From RH-AL1 sp965214415 (GTDB lineage Bacteria > Pseudomonadota > Alphaproteobacteria > Rhizobiales > Beijerinckiaceae), in contig CBDCBQ010000003.1 in NCBI GenBank assembly GCA_965214415.1, forward strand, positions 2,480,001 to 2,544,000: DNA of 64,000 nt, read 5' to 3'. Positions 1-8,515 of this stretch are shown piece by piece. Every line of letters begins with the position of its first letter. Position 1 is the first letter of the stretch. The translations under genes were made by a program, and so were the position numbers. The notes beneath the pieces were generated by a model that was given only the letters and a program-made list of their open reading frames with translations, ran no database searches and was not told the origin of the DNA.

Positions 1-534
1 GAGGTCCGTCGTCACCACCGCGGGGAGCTTCAAGGTGACCGTCTGCGCGCCGCCGTCGACTTCGCGCGTCACATCGACGCTTTCGCCCTCGAGCGCCACT
101 TTCGAGGCGAATGTCCCCTGCCCCCACCCGAGCAGCGCGGCGAGCATTTGGCCTGTTTGATTCGCGTCGTCGTCGATCGCCTGCTTTCCGAGAATGACGA
201 GACCCGGCTGCTCCTGGTCGACGATGCTCTTGAGGATCTTGGCGACGGCGAGCGGCTCGACGATCCCGTCGGTCTTCACCAGGATGCCGCGATCAGCGCC
301 CATCGCGAGTGCGTTGCGGATGGTCTCGGTCGCCTGCTGCGGCCCGATCGACACGGCGATTACCTCGGTCGCCTTGCCGGCCTCCTTGAGACGTAGCGCC
401 TCCTCGACGGCGATCTCGTCGAATGGATTCATCGACATCTTGACGCCGTTGAGTTCGACGCCCGATCCGTCCGGCTTGACTCTGATTTTGACGTTGTAAT
501 CGACGACCCGTTTGACGGGCACCAAAATTTTCAA
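1..534 (-). CDS. etfB: Electron transfer flavoprotein beta subunit (5' part; runs off the left edge)
   Basis: The reverse strand encodes a protein beginning MKILVPVKRVVDYNVKIRV, the classic start of EtfB/FixA, followed by the family segments MNPFDEIAVEEALRL and IDDDANQTGQM. EtfB pairs with EtfA to carry electrons from acyl-CoA and other flavin dehydrogenases to ETF-ubiquinone oxidoreductase. About 178 of the usual ~250 residues are inside the window; the C-terminus lies beyond base 1. I place the start at TTG 534 because a GGAG lies about ten bases upstream and family members start at this methionine; GTG 549 in the same frame is the alternative. etfA would be expected next, outside the window. 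Confidence 0.93.
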   Translation of the reverse strand, partial: MKILVPVKRVVDYNVKIRVKPDGSGVELNGVKMSMNPFDEIAVEEALRLKEAGKATEVIAVSIGPQQATETIRNALAMGADRGILVKTDGIVEPLAVAKILKSIVDQEQPGLVILGKQAIDDDANQTGQMLAALLGWGQGTFASKVALEGESVDVTREVDGGAQTVTLKLPAVVTTDL

Positions 535-666
535 AACGGCTGTCTCCACAAGGCGGCGCTTCGGATTTGCTCGACGAAGGACCGCGCGCCCGTCACGCGC
601 GCTTCGTAATTGCGCCATACCGGCGAGTCAACGCGGCTGGGAGTCGAAGGTTTGAACGCCGAAAGC

Positions 667-860
667 ATGACGTCCCACGCCGATCTTGCAGCTGTGCGCC
701 GCGCCTACGCCCGCCGAGTCGTTCACACGGCTGGTGTCGACGATCCCCGCCTGGTTCAGGCGCTCGCGACGGTGCCGCGAGAAATCTTCTGGAGTCTGGC
801 CCTTGGGCGATCCACCGCGTCCTACCCCTGCCAGGGGGCGGCGGACTCCGCCGCCGACGC
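667..860 (+). pseudogene. Remnant of a protein-L-isoaspartate O-methyltransferase-like gene
   Basis: From ATG 667 the frame reads MTSHADLAAVRRAYARR, then VVHTAGVDDPRLVQALATVPREIF. This has the helix-rich N-terminus and the 'vPRE-F' signature of Pcm-like methyltransferases. The next expected motif (GPGPW-I) continues in a different frame as ESGPWAIHRVLP around 795-830, so a one-base shift near 790-800 breaks the reading frame. No SAM-binding motif follows in any frame, so only the first ~60 codons survive. The rest of 860-1085 holds no convincing gene. The family assignment is from motif memory, so this stays tentative. Confidence 0.4.
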
Positions 861-1085
861 GGCGCTAGCCGCGGCCTTCGCGACTGGCCGTTCGAGCGAG
901 GTCACGCGGCTGCGCAGAAAGCAGGTTGCCGCCGGCAGATCGTGGCTGTCCGGCGAGGGCTGGACCTTGACCTACGATCGAGCCGGCAAGACGAGCTTGT
1001 CCTGGCCATCTTGCGAAACGCGGTCGCCCTCATGATCTCTATGACATCGCGGCCAAAAGAGCGGCCGTACTCAAGGAGAAGCTCG

Positions 1086-1592
1086 ATGGGCGGTTGGGGC
1101 AATGCCACGCGTCATGGTGGCTGGAATCAAGGCGGATGGCGGACGGCGCGGCGCGACGAGCCCGCGGGGTTGGCACGAACCGCAGGACGCTGGACGGCGC
1201 CCGACGTCGCGCTGACGGTCGTCGGCTTCATCATCCATTGGGAGATCGGTCTCGCGTTTCTCGGGCTCAAACTTTGGCAGCAGGCGAGCGGCTACGAGGG
1301 CAGCGTCCTTGCCTTCGCGCGCGACCGTTGGGAGTCGCTGGTTGGGATGGCGCGCGGCCTTCTCGACGGCGGCAAGTCGTCGATGCCGTTCGCGGCCCGG
1401 TCTTCCGGCAACAAGGCCTTCGACGCTTGGCGTCATGCCGAACTGGCCCGCATCGAGGCGGAGCGCGGCAAGCTTCGCACCGCCGAGCGCGAATTCAACG
1501 CCTATAGGGATGAGCTTCTGCACGCCAAGGATCGCGAGGATTTCGACCGGTTCATGCAGGTGCGGGGCAGCGACCTTCAACCTCGCGACTGA
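1086..1592 (+). CDS. DUF2852 family small membrane protein
   Basis: 168 residues. After a Gly/Trp-rich N-terminus comes one hydrophobic segment (PDVALTVVGFIIHWEIGLAF, about residues 38-60). The C-terminal half is charged and probably helical, with GNKAFDAWRHAELARIEAER and AKDREDFDRFMQVR. That order (membrane segment, 'GN-AFD-YR--EL--LE', 'A-DR-EFD-FM') is the DUF2852 pattern found widely in Hyphomicrobiales; the function is unknown. The open frame extends upstream to 567, but I start at ATG 1086 because AGGAGA lies seven bases before it and the upstream translation is low-complexity. A hairpin follows the stop. Confidence 0.8.
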   Translation: MGGWGNATRHGGWNQGGWRTARRDEPAGLARTAGRWTAPDVALTVVGFIIHWEIGLAFLGLKLWQQASGYEGSVLAFARDRWESLVGMARGLLDGGKSSMPFAARSSGNKAFDAWRHAELARIEAERGKLRTAEREFNAYRDELLHAKDREDFDRFMQVRGSDLQPRD

Positions 1593-1642
1593 TGCCGGTT
1601 GGACGTCAGCAACCCCACATGAGTTTCTACACCATGTAGAGC

Positions 1643-1675
1643 GCCCCTGACGTAAGCTGCCCTTGCGTTAGGGGC
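1643..1675 (+). terminator. 12-bp stem-loop after the DUF2852 gene (possible terminator)
   Basis: The arms GCCCCTGACGTA (1643-1654) and TGCGTTAGGGGC (1664-1675) pair over twelve positions with two G-U wobbles around a nine-base loop. The hairpin sits 50 bases after the DUF2852 stop and about 70 bases before the first TadE-like gene. No clear T-run follows, so termination is only a suggestion. Confidence 0.4.
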
Positions 1676-1747
1676 CCCTTAAGATCGAGCCGCCTAGGCT
1701 CCCACTTCATCGCGCCAGTCTTGGCGGATGAAGACGAGGGAGTCTCG

Positions 1748-2380
1748 GTGGAATTCGCGGTCCAATATCAGAGAGCGCACGAGAGCTCACCGCGCACCAC
1801 CCGGGCCCTTGCTTTGCGGGTCGTTCGCGGCGCATCCGGCAAAATCAGCGGCTTGATGTCCTGTCGACGCGGCGCGTCGGCTGTCGAGTTTGCGATCGTC
1901 TCTTCGATGCTGATCTTGACGATCCTGTTCGTCATGATCGTCGGCGTGATCCTCTACTATAATCAGGCGCTGGATTACGCGACCAATCGCGCCGCGCGTC
2001 AGGTCATGATCGGCGCGGTACAGACCGGATCGATCAGTCAAACCGCTTTTCAGCAGACGGTCTGCGCGAACCTGCCGGCCGCCTTCAATTGCAGCAATGT
2101 CATTGTCAATCTGCAAACCGCCACGGAGGCGGCGCAGCCGAGCGGCTATTACGCCTTCGCGACGTCCAATCAAAGCGGACTAATCATTCCGACACTGTCG
2201 AACACGTCGGCGCAATATTCACCCGGCGCGCAAGGCGCCTACGAATACCTGCAAGTGATCTATCCGATCACGTTCATACCGTCTGCCTTCGCGACAGCAC
2301 TCGGGGGTCGCGCGACGTTCAACGGCTCGCCCGCCTATCTGGCGGTATCGACCGCCGCGTTTCGGAACGAGCAGTACTGA
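1748..2380 (+). CDS. TadE-like pilus assembly protein (first copy)
   Basis: About 210 residues. The TadE/TadG N-terminal signature RRGASAVEFAIVSSML leads into one long membrane segment (LILTILFVMIVGVILYYN), then an extracytoplasmic domain with a Cys pair. TadE proteins are prepilin-like minor components of the Flp/Tad secretion machine that builds adhesive pili. The start is uncertain. GTG 1748 has GAGGGAG just upstream; TTG 1721 and ATG 1857 share the frame, and ATG 1857 would place the signature nearest the N-terminus. The stop overlaps the start of the next gene (TGATG), so the three genes form an operon. Confidence 0.85.
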   Translation: MEFAVQYQRAHESSPRTTRALALRVVRGASGKISGLMSCRRGASAVEFAIVSSMLILTILFVMIVGVILYYNQALDYATNRAARQVMIGAVQTGSISQTAFQQTVCANLPAAFNCSNVIVNLQTATEAAQPSGYYAFATSNQSGLIIPTLSNTSAQYSPGAQGAYEYLQVIYPITFIPSAFATALGGRATFNGSPAYLAVSTAAFRNEQY

Positions 2381-3090
2381 TGCGCCAGCCGAGCCCGCTA
2401 GCGCGTTTTTGCACCTCCACGCGGGCGACCGCCGCTGTCGAATTCGCAATCGCATTTCCGGTGCTGCTGACGCTGATGCTGTTCGGGACGCAGATCGTCA
2501 CCTACGTCAACGCCGTGCGCAAGGTCGAGCTGCTCGCGTCTTCGATCAGCGAGATGATCTCGCAGGCGGCACCGCCCAGCGGATCGACCATCGCGACCGT
2601 CAACTATCTCGACCTGCACTTCAGCTACGATTCGGGCCTGGTCATATTCCCGTATCTGATGGGCGACGCCGCTCGCCAAAATGTCGCGTGGTGGCAAGAC
2701 ATCTACATCGACTACGCGAGCATTCAATTCACGAAAATCTCCAACAAGACTTGCCCGACATCGGGCGACCTGAGTTCCTGCTACGTCGCCAACGTCGTGT
2801 GGACGAGCACGGGCACGACAGGCGGCAACCAGCGCGTCTGTACCATCCCCCAGCTCCCCCAAGACGACACGCTGGTCCCCAACAATAAAAACCTGCCGCG
2901 ATCGATCTTTGGGCCCGGCTCGCTGATCGCCGTCGACATCGTCTTCACCTTCCGACCGACCTTCGCGGCAAATTTCATGTCTCCGCTGCGCATCGCTCGT
3001 TCGGTCTACGTGCAGCCGCGCTACGCCACGCTCATCAACTACGACACGACCAACAACGACGGGATCGCCTCGAAATGCCCCGGCTATTGA
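2380..3090 (+). CDS. TadE/TadF-like pilus assembly protein (second copy)
   Basis: 236 residues beginning MRQPSPLARFCTSTRATAAV, followed by EFAIAFPVLLTLMLFGTQIV, the TadE-type membrane segment. The remainder is an extracytoplasmic domain ending in basic and Tyr-rich stretches. It is translationally coupled to the gene before it (TGATG) and overlaps the next gene by 16 bases. The longer open frame beginning at 2089 is out of frame with the first TadE-like gene and only reflects GC bias, so ATG 2380 is preferred. It likely acts with its neighbours as a minor pilus component. TadE versus TadF naming cannot be decided by eye. Confidence 0.85.
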   Translation: MRQPSPLARFCTSTRATAAVEFAIAFPVLLTLMLFGTQIVTYVNAVRKVELLASSISEMISQAAPPSGSTIATVNYLDLHFSYDSGLVIFPYLMGDAARQNVAWWQDIYIDYASIQFTKISNKTCPTSGDLSSCYVANVVWTSTGTTGGNQRVCTIPQLPQDDTLVPNNKNLPRSIFGPGSLIAVDIVFTFRPTFAANFMSPLRIARSVYVQPRYATLINYDTTNNDGIASKCPGY

Positions 3091-4601
3091 ACTGCGCGAA
3101 GGCGCTCGCCCGCAAGCTCCGCTCGTTCGGACCGAGCCAGCAGGGCAACGTCGCGATCATCGTCGGCTTCAGCCTGATCCCGCTCGTCGGACTGGTTGGG
3201 CTTGGGACCGACTATGGCGTTGCGCTGACAAACAAGAGCAAGCTCGACAACTCGACGGATGCAGCCGCGATCGCCGCTGTGGCTACAGCGAAAGCGTATG
3301 TCGCGGCAAATCCGAGCGACACGAGCCTGTCCGCAGATGCGATCGCCGCCGGTCTCAATCAAGCGTCGCGATCATTCACCGTCAACATGGGCAATCTGCC
3401 GTTCGCCACCGTTCCCGTGCCGACGACATCGACAGGCGCGGCGCCGGCGACGAATACCTGCGCCAACGGCAGTGCCTGCATCTACCTGACACAAAGTGGA
3501 CAGACATTCACGTCGACCGTCTACTATCGAACCGCGACGCAAAACCACTTCGGCCAGTTATTTGGCTCGACGACCATGAACTTGTATGGAGCCGCCGTCG
3601 CTTCGGCCGACATCCCGAGCTACGTCGATTTCTACCTGCTCATCGATGAGTCGGGCTCGATGGGCCTCCCCTCGACGAGCGCCGGCCAAGCCCTCCTGGC
3701 TAGTAAAAACAACGATAATTATTCAGCCTATCAGCAGGGATGCCAATTTGCATGTCATTTTCCGTCATACAACGGTTGGACCATCGCTGAAACCAACAAC
3801 ATTCAGCTTCGCTCGGGCGCCGTGAACAATGCGGTGTGCGCCTTGTTGCTCCGCACCGCTTCACCCTACGTCGCCAACGAATATAGGGTGGGCATCTACC
3901 CGTTCATCACGATGATGACGAACCAGTTTTCGGCGCTATCTGGCAATTACAGCGCGCTCAGCACGGTAATGAATTGCTCGCAATATCCAAACGGCCAGCC
4001 GACGGCGCTCGACAACCTTCTGGATACGGGCACGACGCAGTTCATGACGAATAACAACAACACGACCGGGACAGGCAGCGGTGGCACGAACCTCGGCCCG
4101 AGTCCCAATGACACAAATTCGATCTTTACCCAGATGCAGACGGAGGTCACAAGCTATACAAGCGCCGGCTCCACCATGGACGGCACGTCCAAGATAAATT
4201 CCGAGCCGTTTGTGTTCCTGATCACTGACGGCATGGAAAACCCGCAGCATTACGCATCGAATAGATCGAACCCATATACTTATACCAACGGCGGTTTCGA
4301 CGGTCTCCGTTATCCGACAGCTCTGGATCCGACACAATGTCAGGCACTCAAAGACAAAGGCGTGACAATATCGGTTCTCTACATCCCGTACGTACAGCTC
4401 GTCTATACGAAAGATCCGTACAACGAGAACGCGGCGGCTAATAATGCGATCCCGAACCTGCCGTTGAAGCTACAAGCTTGCTCCGGGCGCAAAAACTCGA
4501 CGATCAACTTCTTCTATACGGCCAACTCCCCCACTGACGTCACGAACGCGCTGAATTCCATGTTCAACCAGGCCATTCAGGTCGCGCATCTGCAGAAGTA
4601 A
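3075..4601 (+). CDS. TadG-like pilus protein with von Willebrand factor A domain
   Basis: 508 residues. The N-terminal TadE/G-type segment is GNVAIIVGFSLIPLVGLVGL (about residues 24-43), with 'D-AA-AAV' helical residues after it. A vWA domain starts near residue 185 and carries a clear metal-binding DESGSMG; VFLITDGMENP matches a later conserved vWA strand. TadG proteins are envelope-anchored adhesin-like parts of the Flp/Tad pilus system. The main ATPase, secretin and pilin genes (tadA, rcpA, flp) are not in this window, so this is an outlying Tad block. Its base composition is less GC-biased than the neighbours and Asn/Thr-rich, as expected of a secreted protein. Confidence 0.88.
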   Translation: MPRLLNCAKALARKLRSFGPSQQGNVAIIVGFSLIPLVGLVGLGTDYGVALTNKSKLDNSTDAAAIAAVATAKAYVAANPSDTSLSADAIAAGLNQASRSFTVNMGNLPFATVPVPTTSTGAAPATNTCANGSACIYLTQSGQTFTSTVYYRTATQNHFGQLFGSTTMNLYGAAVASADIPSYVDFYLLIDESGSMGLPSTSAGQALLASKNNDNYSAYQQGCQFACHFPSYNGWTIAETNNIQLRSGAVNNAVCALLLRTASPYVANEYRVGIYPFITMMTNQFSALSGNYSALSTVMNCSQYPNGQPTALDNLLDTGTTQFMTNNNNTTGTGSGGTNLGPSPNDTNSIFTQMQTEVTSYTSAGSTMDGTSKINSEPFVFLITDGMENPQHYASNRSNPYTYTNGGFDGLRYPTALDPTQCQALKDKGVTISVLYIPYVQLVYTKDPYNENAAANNAIPNLPLKLQACSGRKNSTINFFYTANSPTDVTNALNSMFNQAIQVAHLQK

Positions 4602-4628
4602 GACGCACGACGCATCTCATGAACCCGT

Positions 4629-5663
4629 CTACGCCGCCCTCGGCTTCGCGACGATCAGCTTGCGGTTCACCATCGCCTCGGCGATCTGGATCGCGTTGAG
4701 GGCGGCGCCCTTGCGCAGGTTGTCGGCGACAACCCAGAGCACGAGGCCGTTGTCCACCGTCGGGTCCTCGCGGATGCGCGAGATGTAGGTCGCGTCCTCG
4801 CCAGCTGCCTCGTGCGGCGTGATGTAGCCGCCGCTCTCGCGCTTGTCGATCACGAGGCACCCGGGCGCATCGCGGAGAATGTCGCGCGCCTCGTCGGCCG
4901 AGATCGGCTCGGCGAACTCGACGTTGACCGCCTCCGAATGGCCGATGAAGACCGGCACGCGGACGCAGGTCGCGACGACCTTGATCTTCGGATCGAGGAT
5001 CTTCTTCGTCTCGACCACCATCTTCCATTCTTCCTTGGTGAAGCCGTCCTCCATGAACACGTCGATCTCGGGGATGACGTTGAAGGCGATCCGCTTCGGG
5101 AACTTGCCGGTCGAGACGGGGTCGGACACGAAGATCGCCCGGGTCTGCGCGAACAACTCGTCCATCGCCTCCTTGCCGGCGCCGGAGACCGACTGGTAGG
5201 TCGACACCACCACGCGGGTGATCCTCGCCTTGTCGTGCAGTGGCTTCAACGCGACGACGAGTTGCGCCGTCGAGCAGTTCGGGTTGGCGACGATGTTCTT
5301 CTTGGCAAAGCCTGCGAGCGCGTGCGCATTGACCTCGGGCACGACCAGCGGCACGTCCGGGTCCATCCGCCAGACCGAGGAATTGTCGATGACGACGGCG
5401 CCTTTGGCGGCGATCTTCGGCGACCATTCCTTCGAGACCGTGCCGCCGGCCGACATCAGGCATATGTCGGTGCCGGTGAAGTCGTAGTTCTCGAGCGCCT
5501 TGCACTTCAGCGTCTTGTCACCGAACGACACTTCCCTATTCAGCGAGCGGATCGAAGCCAGCGCGACGACCTCGTCGGCCGGGAAGCGGCGCTCGGCCAA
5601 AATGTCGAGCATCTCGCGGCCCACGTTACCCGTGGCGCCGACGACGGCGACCTTGAAACCCAT
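4629..5663 (-). CDS. asd: Aspartate-semialdehyde dehydrogenase
   Basis: 344 residues, the usual family length. The NADP-binding start VAVVGATGNVGREML is followed by the catalytic Cys in NPNCSTAQLV (about residue 133) and the substrate-binding RVPVFIGHSEAVNVEF. It reduces beta-aspartyl phosphate to aspartate semialdehyde in the cytoplasm, the branch point to lysine/diaminopimelate, threonine and methionine. ATG 5663 has GGAG eight or nine bases upstream. The gene stands alone, convergent with tadG (27 bases apart) and divergent from the next gene. Confidence 0.97.
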   Translation of the reverse strand: MGFKVAVVGATGNVGREMLDILAERRFPADEVVALASIRSLNREVSFGDKTLKCKALENYDFTGTDICLMSAGGTVSKEWSPKIAAKGAVVIDNSSVWRMDPDVPLVVPEVNAHALAGFAKKNIVANPNCSTAQLVVALKPLHDKARITRVVVSTYQSVSGAGKEAMDELFAQTRAIFVSDPVSTGKFPKRIAFNVIPEIDVFMEDGFTKEEWKMVVETKKILDPKIKVVATCVRVPVFIGHSEAVNVEFAEPISADEARDILRDAPGCLVIDKRESGGYITPHEAAGEDATYISRIREDPTVDNGLVLWVVADNLRKGAALNAIQIAEAMVNRKLIVAKPRAA

Positions 5664-5838
5664 CTGATGCGATCTCCGACTAGCCCGAGCCCGCGCGCCA
5701 CGAGGCGGCGACGGCCGGGTCTAAAGACGTTCTTGACGCTGTTGCGACGTCCTAGCGCGCCGGTAAGGATCGACTCAAGTCCTATGTGCACCGTCCTCGA
5801 GCGAGCCGCGCGGCGGCCGCGACCGAGGATGAACGAAT

Positions 5839-6663
5839 ATGAGCGATGTCGTCTCGCACGGCTGGCCCGACCGGGGCCGCCCGCGCGCCGTCGCCGGGCC
5901 GGGCATGGCCGCCGTGATGGCACTTGCCCTTGGCGCGCTCGCGCTCACGAACATGCGCGCCGCGGTGCCCGAGACGCCCGCGCTTGCAATCGCGCCCGCG
6001 CGTAGCGCGTCTCCTGTTGCCCTCTCGGCGCCGACCTGGATCGACATTCTCAAGCCGGTCCAGATCTTCAGCCTGCAGGCGCGCGAGCTTGGCCATGCGC
6101 CGCTCCGTTACACCGCACGGCGCTTTTCCGCCGGCCATGTTCGCGAGGACAATCTCGGCTTCGGCGTCCCGTCGACCGAGCAGCCGTTTCTGCGCCTCAG
6201 CGTGCTGCGCTGGGCGTTTACCCCCGCCACCTCGCCAATACGCGTCGAACTGGCAGCCCTCGACGCGGACGTCGGCCTCGCCGGTGCACGCGACGAGGGG
6301 TCCGACCACCTCGCGACGCGGTTCGGTCAATTCGATGTTGTCGCCACAGCGAGACCTGTCGGAGCAGCAGGACCGAGCTGCGACGGCTTCCGCCTCATCC
6401 TCGATGCACCTGGGCTCGCGATCGCCGGCGTTGCCTGCGGCACGACGCGGCGCCCGCTCTCGCGAGCGGCGCTCGCCTGCCTGATCGACCGGCTCGACCT
6501 CGCCTCGGTTGGCGACGACCGCGCGCTGATCGACCTCTTCGCGGCATCGGAACTGCGGCGTGATCCCGCGTGTCGCGGCATGCGGCTCGGGCCCGACGAG
6601 GTCCACGCGCCATGGCTTGATGACAAACCTGTCACGCCCCATCGCAAAATGCGGCGGGAATGA
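5839..6663 (+). CDS. Hypothetical membrane-anchored or secreted protein
   Basis: 274 residues; I do not recognise a family. One N-terminal hydrophobic segment (GPGMAAVMALALGALALTNM, about residues 20-40) suggests a signal anchor. The rest is soluble and Arg/Ala-rich, with three or four Cys in the C-terminal half (PSCDGF, VACGTT, LACLID, DPACRGM) that could form disulphides outside the cytoplasm. ATG 5839 is preceded by GAGG. A long antisense open frame (5782-6642) covers the same stretch, but its product is Arg-rich and featureless. Coding on the plus strand is therefore more likely though not certain. Confidence 0.6.
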   Translation: MSDVVSHGWPDRGRPRAVAGPGMAAVMALALGALALTNMRAAVPETPALAIAPARSASPVALSAPTWIDILKPVQIFSLQARELGHAPLRYTARRFSAGHVREDNLGFGVPSTEQPFLRLSVLRWAFTPATSPIRVELAALDADVGLAGARDEGSDHLATRFGQFDVVATARPVGAAGPSCDGFRLILDAPGLAIAGVACGTTRRPLSRAALACLIDRLDLASVGDDRALIDLFAASELRRDPACRGMRLGPDEVHAPWLDDKPVTPHRKMRRE

Positions 6664-6738
6664 GGAATCGTTAAGCCGATCCGCCGTACCGAACTAAAGT
6701 CGAGCTTGATCGTTTATTCGGCGACGGAGGGGTCCATC

Positions 6739-7194
6739 ATGAAAACATCAATTGCGTCGCTGTTCGCTGTCGCAATCGCCGTGACTAGCGTGTCGAGCGA
6801 AGCTTCGGCACGGGTCAAGCATCGCAAGGTGCCGGTCGAGGCGCTGGACGCCACAGGTGTCGGTTCGGCGGCGTTGACGGTGAACCGCCGCAGCTGGCTC
6901 GATCCGGGGCCGGTCGCGCCACGTGGCACCGGCGCCAACTACGTCACCGCCAACACGGCCGAGTTCAGCAAGTCGCAGATCGACATCCAGCAGCCCGACA
7001 ATTTCGGCAAGGATGCGCTGCCGGGCCAGCCCTACGTGCCAGGTCGAAGCCAGCCTGTGGTCGAGTTCTCGACGACGCCGAACGGGCGGGTTGATATCGC
7101 CAACGAACTGCTGCCGCAGAATTTCTACTACAATCCGGCGCCGTCGCGGCCGCCGACGGCCTACCGGCCGTCGTTCTCGCTCGAGCAGCCGTGA
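6739..7194 (+). CDS. Small secreted protein of unknown function
   Basis: 151 residues. It starts with a typical signal peptide (MKTSIASLFAVAIAVTSVSS, then EASA), probably cleaved near residue 24. The mature part is Pro/Asn-rich with no Cys. The start is ATG 6739, preceded by GGAGGGG at good spacing; an in-frame TTG at 6706 would bury the signal peptide. Proteins of this shape are common periplasmic orphans in Hyphomicrobiales. No enzymatic motif is visible and the neighbours give no functional clue. Confidence 0.75.
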   Translation: MKTSIASLFAVAIAVTSVSSEASARVKHRKVPVEALDATGVGSAALTVNRRSWLDPGPVAPRGTGANYVTANTAEFSKSQIDIQQPDNFGKDALPGQPYVPGRSQPVVEFSTTPNGRVDIANELLPQNFYYNPAPSRPPTAYRPSFSLEQP

Positions 7195-7240
7195 GCGACT
7201 AGGCTTTCGCGCATAAGGATGATTTGCTAGCAGGGCGTCC

Positions 7241-8515
7241 ATGGGGCGCCCTGTTTGCTACGATGTCACGCGACTTCTGACGCGTATTCTCAACGCGACG
7301 CCAAATGGCATCGACCGTATCGACCATGCCCTCGCACGGCACTTCCTGGCGGGCGATCCGGCCGCGACCTTCGGCGCCACGGCAACCGGCTTCGGCTCCC
7401 GTCAAATGTCGGGCACGGGTGCGCGAGAAGCGGTCGAGGCCATCGCGTCACACTGGGGCGAGACCCGCGTCGACATCGCGGACGACCCCGCCTACGGCCG
7501 CGTCGTATCCTGGATATCCGGCGGGGTCCGCCTCGACGCGACAGCGCAGCGCCGGCGTCGGACCTCCGTCGATCCGATCGGGATCGCCGGCTGGCTGCGA
7601 CGCCATGGGGCGTTCGTCGCCCGCAGGCCCGGCCATCATCTGCCGCCGCGCAGCCTTTACGTGAATTCAAGCCAGTTTCCGCTCTGGGTCGCCGGCTCGT
7701 TCGATTGGCTCGAGAGGCGGCCGGACATTTCCGCCGCCTTTTTCATCCACGACCTCCTGCCTATCTCGATGCCCGAATATTTTCCGAAGGCCGAGCTGGA
7801 GCGTCATCGCGCGCGAATGCGCAATTTCGCGCGGTTCGCCGCGGCGGCGATCGTCACGACTCCGACCGTCGCGGACGCCTTGCGCGAGCATACGGCGTCG
7901 CTCGGCCGCGCCGATGTCCCGATCTTCGTCTCGCCGACGCCGATCGCGCCGGTTTTCGCCACGCCGAGGGTCGTCGATCCCGCGCTCGCCGGTCATCCCT
8001 ACTTCGTGCTCTGCTCGACGCTGGAGCCGCGCAAGAACCACCTGATGATCCTGGCGGTCTGGCGCGAGCTGGTAGCGCGGCGCGGCGCGGCGGCGCCGAA
8101 GCTCCTGCTCGTCGGCACGCGCGGCTGGCACTACGCGCCGATCCTCGACCTCATCGCGCGATGCCCCTCGCTCGGCGCCCACGTGATGGAGGTCAGCGGC
8201 CTTTCGACACCGGGCCTGAAGCATTTGATCGACAACGCCCAGGCGCTTTTGATGCCGACCTTCGGGGAGGGCTACGGCCTTCCCGTCCACGAGGCCCTGG
8301 CCGCCGGCGCACCGGTGGTCGCCTCCGACATTCCAGTCTTCCGCTCGATTGCCGCGCCTGGTCTCACACTTGTCTCGCCGCTTGATGGCGAAGCCTGGCT
8401 CGAGACGGTCGCCGCGCTGGGTCAGACGCCGCGCATCGACGAGGGCCCACGACTGGCTCCGGAGACCTGGACGACCTATTTCGCGGCGCTCGACGGATTC
8501 CTCGATGCGCTCTGA
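7241..8515 (+). CDS. GT4-type glycosyltransferase
   Basis: 424 residues. The C-terminal half carries the GT-B/GT4 core: YFVLCSTLEPRKNH (about residues 255-268), a mid-domain LLLVGTRGWHY, and the donor-site motif MPTFGEGYGLPVHEALAAGAPVVASD (two Glu of the E-x7-E type). Such enzymes move a sugar from a nucleotide sugar to a lipid or glycan on the cytoplasmic face. Its 3' end overlaps the convergent phosphatidyltransferase gene by 40 bases, and it opens the lipid locus that runs to 19956. A role in glycosylating that lipid, or using the GDP-D-rhamnose made by the genes at 48386-50344, is inference. Confidence 0.88.
   Translation: MGRPVCYDVTRLLTRILNATPNGIDRIDHALARHFLAGDPAATFGATATGFGSRQMSGTGAREAVEAIASHWGETRVDIADDPAYGRVVSWISGGVRLDATAQRRRRTSVDPIGIAGWLRRHGAFVARRPGHHLPPRSLYVNSSQFPLWVAGSFDWLERRPDISAAFFIHDLLPISMPEYFPKAELERHRARMRNFARFAAAAIVTTPTVADALREHTASLGRADVPIFVSPTPIAPVFATPRVVDPALAGHPYFVLCSTLEPRKNHLMILAVWRELVARRGAAAPKLLLVGTRGWHYAPILDLIARCPSLGAHVMEVSGLSTPGLKHLIDNAQALLMPTFGEGYGLPVHEALAAGAPVVASDIPVFRSIAAPGLTLVSPLDGEAWLETVAALGQTPRIDEGPRLAPETWTTYFAALDGFLDAL

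Noticed and set aside
860..1085. Possible recombinase or integrase fragment (HDLYDIAAKRAAVLKEKL in one frame near 1030-1085)
   Set aside because: Too short, no catalytic Arg-His-Arg-Tyr residues, and no att-like repeats nearby.
5782..6642. A 286-codon antisense frame over the 5839-6663 gene
   Set aside because: Arg-rich and without signal or domain; the plus-strand product has a signal anchor and paired Cys, though certainty is moderate.
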